A DNA stretch of 9,665 bases from Defluviitaleaceae bacterium (GTDB lineage: Bacteria; Bacillota; Clostridia; Lachnospirales; WRAX01). The notes under the pieces were generated by a model. That model was not told the DNA's origin and made no database searches. It worked only from the letters and a program-made list of their open reading frames with translations. Below are positions 1-5,258 of this stretch, in pieces. The translations under genes and the position numbers were made by a program. The number at the start of each line of letters is the position of its first letter. Position 1 is the first letter of the stretch. The stretch covers positions 1 to 9,665 of the forward strand of contig WQVB01000029.1 of the NCBI GenBank assembly GCA_009781815.1, written 5' to 3'.

Positions 1-889
1 CACTCTTAATAGAGAAAACCCACAACATATGTATCTTCACACCCTTAACCTTAGGTTGCTTTCTAATTTAGATTTGGATTATGAAAAAGCTATAGAACAT
101 GGAAAAAAAGCCATTGAAATTGCTAAAAATAGTAAAGAGCTTTTGCCGATGGACATCCACAGGGCAAAATATAATGTAGCTAGTGATTATACAAAGTTAC
201 ACCAACCTTTAGATGCTATAGTATACTTAAAAGATATTGAAAATTTCATTTACGAAAGTAGAGCTAATTTAAACCCTTTTCAGATATATGCTGAAATGCT
301 TTTAGGGTTAAATTACGCTAGAGCTGGTAAACACGAAGAGGCTGAAGAAATCTTACAAAAATCTCTTAAGCGAGCTAAGTCTATTGAAGATGAGAAATGT
401 ATAGGCGTAGTGCTATATAATCAGGGAGCAATAAAGCAAATAGCAAGAAAATGGGAAGAATCAAGAGAACATTTCAAAGAAGCGACAGAACACCTAGCAC
501 CGTCAGACATGAATCATTTTTGGTGTGTTTTTGGAGATATACAATCTGCCATAATGGATGAAAACCTTGCAGAAGCTAGAGAGATGCTTGCAAAAACGAA
601 AAACACCGCCGAAAACTACACTGATAAAGAAATGGCGGAGGTTTTGTTTCAATATTTAGAGTGCATACAAACCATAGTAAAAGGCGGCACGATTTATAGG
701 AGAAGAGAGGTTAAATTCACATTAGAAAAAGCCATACCTCTTTTCTTAGAACATTCGATGAAGTTTGAAGCTATGTGGGCATATGAAGTGCTATCAACCC
801 ATTACAACAAAGCAAGAAAAGAAAAACAATCTGCCGAAATGTACATAAAATCTCTTGAAACATATAAAACTTTATTTGTAAACGAATAA
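1..889 (+). CDS. TPR-repeat protein, probable RRNPP-type peptide receptor/regulator (5' partial)
   Basis: The frame is open from base 2 to the TAA at 887-889, so the N-terminus lies outside the window; the ATG at 29 is internal or accidental and has no good ribosome site. The visible part, about 295 residues, is almost wholly helical and made of degenerate tetratricopeptide repeats. Examples are the segments around YEKAIEHGKKAIEIAK, HEEAEEILQKSLKRAK and WEESREHFKEATEHL, each with the small/large residue spacing of TPR helix pairs. In RRNPP regulators (PlcR, Rgg, PrgX, NprR) such a C-terminal TPR domain binds a short re-imported peptide and an N-terminal XRE helix-turn-helix binds DNA. That N-terminal part cannot be seen here. 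Two small signal-peptide genes follow downstream, which fits the idea but does not prove it. It could instead be a Rap-like protein or another TPR scaffold. No clear terminator follows. Confidence 0.7.
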   Translation, partial: TLNRENPQHMYLHTLNLRLLSNLDLDYEKAIEHGKKAIEIAKNSKELLPMDIHRAKYNVASDYTKLHQPLDAIVYLKDIENFIYESRANLNPFQIYAEMLLGLNYARAGKHEEAEEILQKSLKRAKSIEDEKCIGVVLYNQGAIKQIARKWEESREHFKEATEHLAPSDMNHFWCVFGDIQSAIMDENLAEAREMLAKTKNTAENYTDKEMAEVLFQYLECIQTIVKGGTIYRRREVKFTLEKAIPLFLEHSMKFEAMWAYEVLSTHYNKARKEKQSAEMYIKSLETYKTLFVNE

Positions 890-951
890 AAAATAAAATA
901 TAAACCATGCTCTACCCTCACACACCCTCACCGTAACCACCACTCCACCCA

Positions 952-971
952 CCCCGCACCCCGATGCGGGG
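952..971. repeat. GC-rich hairpin downstream of the TPR gene
   Basis: CCCCGCA (952-958) pairs with TGCGGGG (965-971) over a 6-base loop; an alternative register pairs ACCCCG (958-963) with CGGGGT (967-972). No T-run follows on either side, so it is not a typical intrinsic terminator. It is more likely another palindromic repeat of this region. Confidence 0.45.
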
Positions 972-1011
972 TCATATCCTTCTAACGCCATCCCACCCCT
1001 ACGCCCCTACC

Positions 1012-1107
1012 GTCATCCTGAGCTTGACTCAGGATCTATGTGGGCTAGGGCAGGCTTTCTTGGGCATGCACTATCCGAAGTAGATCCTGAGTCAAGCTCA
1101 GGATGAC
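1012..1107. repeat. Palindromic MITE-like element, copy 1
   Basis: Two inward-facing hairpins bound the element. The left one is GTCAT, stem CCTGAG, loop CTTGA, stem CTCAGG, ATCT (1012-1037). The right one is its reverse complement (1082-1107). Between them is a spacer of about 45 bases with the core GGGCATGCACT (1062-1072), which recurs in every copy. The ends therefore form a perfect inverted repeat of about 26 bases, each arm itself a hairpin. No coding capacity is present. Confidence 0.85.
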
Positions 1108-1182
1108 GACTTAGGGTAGTGCAGGGCAGGATGACGACAGGGATGGGATGACGGTGCTGAAGTGGCTGATGGCGTCCATATC

Positions 1183-1208
1183 GTCATTGCGGGCTTGACC
1201 CGCAATCT
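1183..1208. repeat. Solo hairpin, stem TGCGGG/CCCGCA
   Basis: The hairpin has the same frame as the element ends (GTCAT, six-base stem, CTTGA loop, six-base stem, ATCT) but a completely different stem that is still perfectly paired. It is duplicated at 2033-2058 with another compensated change. Confidence 0.8.
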
Positions 1209-1218
1209 CGCCCCTACC

Positions 1219-1283
1219 GTCATCCCGTGCTTGACACGGGATCTACTTAGAGTAGGGGAGACCTTGTTGGGCATGCACTATCC
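1219..1283. repeat. Palindromic element, truncated copy
   Basis: The left hairpin has stem CCCGTG/CACGGG around CTTGA (1219-1244), followed by the conserved core GGGCATGCACT (1269-1279). The right-hand hairpin is missing: similarity stops near 1283 and unrelated sequence with another palindromic family follows. The matching position in the downstream duplicate (2069-2164) is complete. Confidence 0.75.
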
Positions 1284-1298
1284 AGCCTAATTTAACCC

Positions 1299-1389
1299 TG
1301 TAGGGAATGGATTTATCCATTCCGTTATTGGGTCTGCACCCTCTATCCTTCAGCAAGGCAAGGCGGAACGCATAAATGCGTTCCCTACA
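1299..1389. repeat. Second palindromic element family, ends TGTAGGGAA/TTCCCTACA
   Basis: The terminal inverted repeats are TGTAGGGAA (1299-1307) and TTCCCTACA (1381-1389). Each is part of a perfect 8-bp hairpin: GGAATGGA-TTTA-TCCATTCC (1304-1323) and GGAACGCA-TAAA-TGCGTTCC (1365-1384). Read from its own end, each hairpin has the loop TTTA and a different inner stem that remains complementary. The middle of about 40 bases is not coding. Confidence 0.75.
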
Positions 1390-1523
1390 ATTGCGAAAAG
1401 TTTAGATTGGAATGACATGAACGGGAGCTTTTTGCTATACCGATGAGGATAAACACAGGGCTACCCACCCTCTCAACACCGTGGCGTGAGGTAAGAGCAG
1501 CAAACACAAAAGGGGATACTCTC

Positions 1524-1748
1524 ATGAAAAAAACACTATCTAGAGCACTTATAGTTTTATCTGCATTTTTCTTGCTAGGTACAACTAACATATATGCTTC
1601 GCCAGGTGGCGGGCCTGATTGGGATGGTATAAGTGCACCAATCACACTACCAGACACAATCGACCCAGAAGACAAATACTGTGAAGACGACCAAGGTAAC
1701 GGCCAAGGCAACCAAGGCGGTCAAGGAAACCAAGGCAACCAACCATAA
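1524..1748 (+). CDS. Small secreted peptide precursor, copy 1
   Basis: This is a 74-residue precursor. Residues 1-26 form a typical Sec signal peptide: MKKTLSR, a hydrophobic stretch, then a likely cut after the alanine of NIYA. The mature part begins SPGGGPDWDGISAPITL, continues acidic (DTIDPEDKYCEDD, with one cysteine), and ends in a Q/G/N repeat of GNQ-type units (residues about 57-73). I chose ATG 1524 rather than the in-frame ATG at 1443 because AGGGG (1511-1515) lies 8 bases upstream and because upstream and coding sequence match copy 2 from about 40 bases before this ATG. The first half closely resembles copy 2, whereas the acidic and Gln/Gly tail is unique to this copy. The family is unknown to me. 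A signalling pro-peptide for the upstream TPR protein, a bacteriocin-like peptide or a surface peptide are all possible. Confidence 0.75.
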   Translation: MKKTLSRALIVLSAFFLLGTTNIYASPGGGPDWDGISAPITLPDTIDPEDKYCEDDQGNGQGNQGGQGNQGNQP

Positions 1749-1805
1749 ACAAAGCCACATAACCACCCGCCAACACCATGCCACGCCCCACCGCACCACT
1801 CCTAC

Positions 1806-1861
1806 CGTCATCCCATCCCTAAGTCGTCTCCCATCCCTAAGTCGTCATCCCATCCCTAAGT
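1806..1861 (+). repeat. Tandem array, about 3 units of 18-19 bases
   Basis: Three adjacent units read CGTCATCCCATCCCTAAGT (1806-1824), a one-base-shorter variant (1825-1842), and the first form again (1843-1861). The array runs straight into the GTCAT end of the next palindromic element, whose first bases match the start of the unit. Confidence 0.85.
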
Positions 1862-1862
1862 C

Positions 1863-1958
1863 GTCATCCTGAGCTTGACTCAGGATCTACTTGGAGCAGG
1901 ACAGACCTTGTCGGGCATGCACTACCCCACATAGATCCTGAGTCAAGCTCAGGATGAC
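1863..1958. repeat. Palindromic MITE-like element, copy 2
   Basis: The organisation is the same as in copy 1. Hairpin CCTGAG/CTCAGG around CTTGA lies at 1863-1888, its reverse complement at 1933-1958, and the core GGGCATGCACT at 1913-1923. The terminal 26-base arms are perfect inverted repeats, while the spacer has diverged from copy 1 outside the core. Confidence 0.85.
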
Positions 1959-2032
1959 GACTTAAGGTAGTGCAGGGCAGGATGACATCGAGGATGGCTG
2001 ACGGTGCTGGAGCGGCTGACGGCGTCCATATC

Positions 2033-2058
2033 GTCATTGCGGACTTGATCCGCAATCT
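2033..2058. repeat. Solo hairpin, stem TGCGGA/TCCGCA
   Basis: This is the duplicate of the hairpin at 1183-1208. The innermost stem pair changed from G-C to A-T on both sides, so pairing is kept. Loop CTTGA and the GTCAT/ATCT flanks are unchanged. Confidence 0.8.
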
Positions 2059-2068
2059 CGCCCCTACC

Positions 2069-2164
2069 GTCATCCCATGCTTGACACGGGATCTACTTAG
2101 AGCAGGGGAGACCTTGTTGGGCATGCACTTTCTGAAGTAGATCCTGAGTCAAGCTCAGGATAAC
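2069..2164. repeat. Palindromic MITE-like element with two different end hairpins
   Basis: The left hairpin is CCCATG/CACGGG around CTTGA (2069-2094) with one A-C mismatch. The right hairpin is of the CCTGAG/CTCAGG type in reverse (2139-2164). The core GGGCATGCACT is at 2119-2129. The inverted repeat extends outward by CCTACC (2063-2068) against GGTAGG (2165-2170). The two ends carry stems of different type, as if ends had been exchanged between copies. Confidence 0.75.
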
Positions 2165-2232
2165 GGTAGGATGGTATGACGCCAGTATGTGGCGTGAGGT
2201 TAGAGTGGCAAACACGAAAAGGGGATAATCTC

Positions 2233-2371
2233 ATGAAAAAAACATTATCAAGAGTACTTGTGGTTTTATCTGCACTTTTTTTTGGTAGGCACAACTAACA
2301 TATATGCTTCACCAGGTGGAGCACCACCTTGGGATGACCTAAGCATACCAATCACACTATACTACTACTAA
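2233..2371 (+). pseudogene. Small secreted peptide precursor, copy 2, frameshifted at T8
   Basis: Translation from ATG 2233 starts MKKTLSRVLVVLSALFF and hits a stop at 2296-2298 after 21 residues. The cause is a run of eight T (2276-2283) inside the signal-peptide hydrophobic core. With seven T the frame continues to TAA 2369-2371 and gives 45 residues. The restored form has a signal peptide ending LFLVGTTNIYA, then SPGGAPPWDD and LSIPITLYYY. That product aligns closely with the first 42 residues of copy 1, so the one-base gain is the only visible lesion. The ribosome site (AAAAGGGG, ending 8 bases before the ATG) is identical to copy 1. It may be a true pseudogene, a slippage-controlled (phase-variable) gene, or a sequencing error in a homopolymer. 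Confidence 0.7.
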
Positions 2372-2407
2372 CCACACATCAGCCTAACCACCCGCAATTG
2401 CAAAAAC

Positions 2408-2435
2408 AAAAAGCCTAACACAATTAGGCTTTTTT
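2408..2435 (+). terminator. Intrinsic terminator after the peptide genes
   Basis: AAAAAGCCTAA (2408-2418) and TTAGGCTTTTT (2424-2434) form an 11-bp stem with loop CACAA, ending in a six-T run. The leading A-run would let it work on the minus strand as well. It insulates the sortase promoter from the peptide genes. Confidence 0.85.
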
Positions 2436-2445
2436 GTGGTGTTGG

Positions 2446-2474
2446 TTGATTTTGTTTTGATGTGATGATATAAT
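2446..2474 (+). promoter_or_regulatory. Sigma-A-type promoter of the sortase-deacetylase operon
   Basis: TTGATT (2446-2451) and a perfect TATAAT (2469-2474) are separated by exactly 17 bases. They lie just after a terminator and 28 bases before the sortase ATG. Confidence 0.8.
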
Positions 2475-2502
2475 TAGCATATACTTATTTTAGGGGCTTG
2501 AG

Positions 2503-3246
2503 ATGAAAAAGAGACTTTTGTGGGCTTGCATAATTTTGGTTTTATCTGCCGCAGCGGCTGTTGCTCTGTGGTGCTTTTTAATCCCTCAATACCAAAAAGA
2601 AACAGTAATGGAAGAGGGTGTAAAAATAACAAAAAGAGAGCCACACGAAGAAGAGCCTGAAGAGCCGCAACCACCCGCCTTGCTGCCCCTTATTGCAGAC
2701 CTTAGAGAGCGTTATAATAATGACCATATTGTGGGTTTTATCCAAATCCCCAATACCAATATATATTACCCTGTTTTGCAATATGTTGACAATGCATTTT
2801 ATCTCTATCATGATAGGCACGGGGTGCGAACCGCTGCTGGCTCTATCTTTTTAGATTATGAGAACAATTTATACAAGCTGGATGATGACAACACCATTAT
2901 TTATGGGCATAATATGATAGCGGGCAATAAGTTCCATAATATTCGTTATTTTCATAATGAGGAGTTTTTTAGAAACCACACATATATCATACTGCACACC
3001 CCCTATCAAGAGACGGTGTGGGATGTTTTCTCGTTTTTTAGCACGACTATATATTTTAACTATTTGACCACCAATTTTGCCGACCGTGATAGATTTTATG
3101 ATTTTTTGCTAGATTTGCAAAAACGTTCTCATTTTGAGACCAGCATAGAGCTTGAGCGAGACGACCAAATCCTTATTTTATCTACCTGCGGGGTGTGGGG
3201 TGGCATACACCGCTATGTGGTGGCAGCGAGGTTGAGAAATGAATAA
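2503..3246 (+). CDS. srtB: Class B sortase
   Basis: This is a 247-residue membrane-anchored cysteine transpeptidase of the SrtB type. It joins sorting-signal proteins to the cell wall, classically haem-uptake proteins with NPQTN-like signals, outside the membrane. One N-terminal membrane segment spans residues about 5-27, followed by an acidic, proline-rich linker (about 43-62) and the sortase barrel. The catalytic triad is recognisable: His136 in IIYGHNM, Cys229 in ILSTCGV and Arg237 in HRYVVAARL. Positions and length are close to S. aureus SrtB. The ATG at 2503 has AGGGG (2492-2496) 6 bases upstream. The last 8 bases overlap the deacetylase start, so the two are probably translationally coupled. 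I see no LPXTG- or NPQTN-type substrate gene in the window, so the target is unknown. The class B call rests on motifs and overall pattern. Confidence 0.9.
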   Translation: MKKRLLWACIILVLSAAAAVALWCFLIPQYQKETVMEEGVKITKREPHEEEPEEPQPPALLPLIADLRERYNNDHIVGFIQIPNTNIYYPVLQYVDNAFYLYHDRHGVRTAAGSIFLDYENNLYKLDDDNTIIYGHNMIAGNKFHNIRYFHNEEFFRNHTYIILHTPYQETVWDVFSFFSTTIYFNYLTTNFADRDRFYDFLLDLQKRSHFETSIELERDDQILILSTCGVWGGIHRYVVAARLRNE

Positions 3247-4051
3247 TATTAAGCGTTATATTTGGGTGGGCATATTTTTTGTTGTTATCGCCCTTGCTTT
3301 TGTGGGTATTTTGCATCGGGACAGGCGACAGCTTGTGCCTGTTTTAACTTATCATTCCATTATGCCTGTGGAGTATTACTACCCCCTAAATGCAGACAAC
3401 CCTTGGATATTGCGGGAGGATGTGTTTTATGCTCAGATGCGATATTTGTATGAAAATGGCTTTAACACCCTAAACACCACCCAGCTTGTGGATTTTCTTT
3501 TTTATGAGGGCCAGCTGCCGCCAAACCCCGTGGTTATCACCTTTGATGACGGGTATTTAGACAATATGCTTTTTGCCGCCCCCATAATGCAGCAGTTTGG
3601 GCTAAATGGTATTATTTTTACCATTACATCACTAATAGAGGGCGAAACCCAAGCTATGACCGCATACCCCATGCAGTTTATGAGCGAGGCAGACATGGCA
3701 TCTATTATGGATGTGTTTGAGTTTGCTGCTCATGGGCATTATTTTCATCAGGTTGTAGATGGGGTGGCAATGCTTGCAAGCGAAAGCGTGGCGGATATCA
3801 AGGCGGATGTGCTGCGGAGCTTTGAAACGCCCCTCACCTGCAGGGTGAGCTTTGCCTACCCCTATGGCATACACAGCCCAAACGCTCTGCAGGCTTTGAG
3901 TGAGGCGGGCATACGCATTGCCTTTACCACTCGAGAAAGGTACGTAAGGCGAAACACAAACCCCTTGTTGCTGCCGAGGTTTAGCGTTTGGGGTGGTGAA
4001 GACGGCATGACGATAGAGAGGTTTTCGGATACGGTGCGTGGACGACGATAG
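3239..4051 (+). CDS. Membrane-anchored polysaccharide deacetylase (CE4/NodB)
   Basis: This 270-residue protein has one N-terminal membrane segment (about 8-25), so the catalytic domain should face outward. The NodB fold shows LTYHS (36-40), the metal/base motif TFDDG (101-105, Asp103 and Asp104), the histidine motif HGHYFH (His165 and His170) and FAYPYG (205-210). These enzymes remove N-acetyl groups from peptidoglycan or poly-N-acetylglucosamine in a metal-dependent reaction. The gap of four residues between the two histidines is that of PgaB/IcaB-type enzymes rather than the three-residue gap of classical peptidoglycan deacetylases, and the LTYH start also fits that group. The substrate is therefore uncertain. 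ATG 3239 lies inside the sortase 3' end (ATGAATAA overlap), with GAGG at 3228-3231 as ribosome site. The gene is the last of a two-gene operon. Confidence 0.88.
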   Translation: MNNIKRYIWVGIFFVVIALAFVGILHRDRRQLVPVLTYHSIMPVEYYYPLNADNPWILREDVFYAQMRYLYENGFNTLNTTQLVDFLFYEGQLPPNPVVITFDDGYLDNMLFAAPIMQQFGLNGIIFTITSLIEGETQAMTAYPMQFMSEADMASIMDVFEFAAHGHYFHQVVDGVAMLASESVADIKADVLRSFETPLTCRVSFAYPYGIHSPNALQALSEAGIRIAFTTRERYVRRNTNPLLLPRFSVWGGEDGMTIERFSDTVRGRR

Positions 4052-4063
4052 CCTTGTGAATAT

Positions 4064-4093
4064 AAAAAACTCGCCTAATTAGGCGAGTTCCCT
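4064..4093. terminator. Shared bidirectional terminator between convergent genes
   Basis: The perfect palindrome 4068-4089 has stem AACTCGCC/GGCGAGTT and centre TAATTA. A run of A lies on its left (4064-4069) and CCCTTTT on its right. On the minus strand the stem is followed by six T, the stronger signal. The stop codon of the minus-strand XRE/protease gene (4075-4077) lies inside the stem-loop. Confidence 0.85.
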
Positions 4094-5238
4094 TTTATAA
4101 GTTTTAAATGATGAGAAGATCCACTAGAAGAAAGAGTGCCTTCAGGTAAATTTAATAACTCCTCAATCATACTTGGGAATAAGGTTAAACTGTGGCTATA
4201 TGATAGCTCATCAATGAACTCTCTTGATGTAAATATATTTTCATCTAAAAGCATCTTTACTGCACTTTTTAATAAAGATGGGGACGATGTGATCAGTTCG
4301 GCATCTAAAGGCTCATCTTTCCTTAAACCACGCTTTGCTAAAGTCATCATCATTTTTTGGTAATCATCATAAGGAATTGCTCCAAGGTCATAAGCTCTCC
4401 TAACCATAGCGGCTATAGATACATTCCATTTCATTTTCAGTCTAGTATAGCCAGGTATTGAGAAAGGCACACTATATAAGTCATTCAAAAAGCTTTCTTT
4501 AGGCAAAAGAAAAGCAGAAGCGAAAGAATGTGCTTCTCTCTCCCTTTCTCTAAATTCTTCTTTAGATAGAGCCTCGACATCTTCGGTGAACTCATGCATA
4601 AAAATGTGTCCTAGTTCGTGTGCTACATCAAAATGTATCCGAGATGCTGATAGGTTATTGCTAGAGTATCCTATCAAAAATCTGCCACTGCCGTTTAAAT
4701 CTACCATGTGGCTACAAGCGTCGATTGCCGTAGTGTCAGAGGTAAACTCGTTTACGATTATACCCTTTCCTTCAACGATATGAACTATATTTTCTATCGG
4801 TTTTTCTCCCAATCTCCAGTGATGCCTAAGTTCTGCGGCTAAAGTCTCAGGCTCGTTTGAGTTAGACAATTTTGGCAATTCAGGGGAATTAAAATCTATA
4901 TATTGACTAACAAAATCATAAATAGTAGCAACAATAGCAATCTTGGCTACTTGTTGCTTCCTATATCGTGGCTTTGTTGTTAGCTGAGATCTGAAATAAA
5001 CTGACTTAGACTCACCCTCATAATCTAAACTTTGCTCATAAAAAAAAGATAAAGGAAACTTCAAAAAATCAGCAAGTCTTTTAATTATGCCAAGATCAGG
5101 ATTTAATTCTTTGCCGTTTTCATATGTCGATATAGCTTGTCTACTACATTCAACACCATCAGCCACTTCTTTGATAGTGTACCCATTATATATGCGTGCC
5201 TTTTTTAGTCTATCTCCGTTAAAAGTTATGTTTTTCAT
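4075..5238 (-). CDS. XRE helix-turn-helix / ImmA-IrrE metalloprotease fusion
   Basis: This is a 387-residue cytoplasmic protein. Residues about 9-62 form an XRE DNA-binding domain (RLKKARIYNGYTIKEVAD, then SRQAISTYENGK). A long linker leads to an M78 (ImmA/IrrE) zinc-peptidase domain with HELGH at 207-211. A probable third zinc ligand is Glu235 in the stretch EREAHSFASAFLLP. Fusions of this kind typically sense stress or cleave a partner repressor or antitoxin, as in ICEBs1 ImmA and Deinococcus IrrE. The C-terminal 110 residues are an all-helical extension of unknown role. I place the start at the ATG 5236-5238 because GGAGG (5244-5248) sits 5 bases before it; the GTG at 5248-5250 would overlap that ribosome site. 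The gene begins 20 bases after the stop of its upstream partner and is the second gene of that operon. All active-site residues look intact. Confidence 0.88.
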   Translation of the reverse strand: MKNITFNGDRLKKARIYNGYTIKEVADGVECSRQAISTYENGKELNPDLGIIKRLADFLKFPLSFFYEQSLDYEGESKSVYFRSQLTTKPRYRKQQVAKIAIVATIYDFVSQYIDFNSPELPKLSNSNEPETLAAELRHHWRLGEKPIENIVHIVEGKGIIVNEFTSDTTAIDACSHMVDLNGSGRFLIGYSSNNLSASRIHFDVAHELGHIFMHEFTEDVEALSKEEFREREREAHSFASAFLLPKESFLNDLYSVPFSIPGYTRLKMKWNVSIAAMVRRAYDLGAIPYDDYQKMMMTLAKRGLRKDEPLDAELITSSPSLLKSAVKMLLDENIFTSREFIDELSYSHSLTLFPSMIEELLNLPEGTLSSSGSSHHLKLIKGNSPN

Positions 5239-5258
5239 ATCTTCCTCCACTTGATACC

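Larger units (their letters stand above)
890..1523. other. Long repeat-filled intergenic region upstream of peptide gene 1
   Basis: No credible gene lies here. Bases about 900-1010 are C-rich and G-poor on the plus strand. Bases 1012-1283 hold palindromic elements listed separately, 1299-1389 holds a second palindromic family, and 1390-1523 is the leader of the small-peptide gene. The base composition is visibly more GC-rich than the flanking genes. Possible weak promoter elements for the peptide gene are ATGACA (1412-1417) and TATACC (1436-1441), 18 bases apart; I would not rely on them. Confidence 0.6.
1749..2232. other. Repeat-filled intergenic region between the two peptide genes
   Basis: No credible gene lies here. 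Bases 1749-1805 are C-rich and almost free of G, 1806-1861 is a short tandem array, and 1863-2164 repeats the palindromic block seen at 1012-1283. Bases 2179-2195 form a small hairpin (ACGCCA/TGGCGT). Bases 2190-2232 duplicate the leader of peptide gene 1, including its ribosome site. Confidence 0.6.

Noticed and set aside
952..971. Terminator of the TPR gene
   Set aside because: The hairpin is strong but no T-run follows, and other palindromes without T-runs fill this region.
1385..1711. Minus-strand 108-codon frame opposite peptide gene 1
   Set aside because: It is the antisense shadow of the peptide gene. The plus strand has the ribosome site, the signal peptide and a paralogue.
1012..2164. 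Possible CRISPR array
   Set aside because: Repeats are few, inverted relative to one another, irregularly spaced and separated by repeated rather than unique sequence. No cas genes are nearby.
1864..2294. Minus-strand reading frames across the repeat block (one containing RHPELDSGS)
   Set aside because: They are translations of the palindromic elements, lack ribosome sites and share sequence only because the repeats do. Peptides of the HPELDSGS type are a known artefact of such repeats in annotations.
5239..5250. GTG start (5248-5250) for the XRE/protease gene
   Set aside because: It would place the start inside the GGAGG ribosome site, which is correctly spaced for the ATG at 5238.
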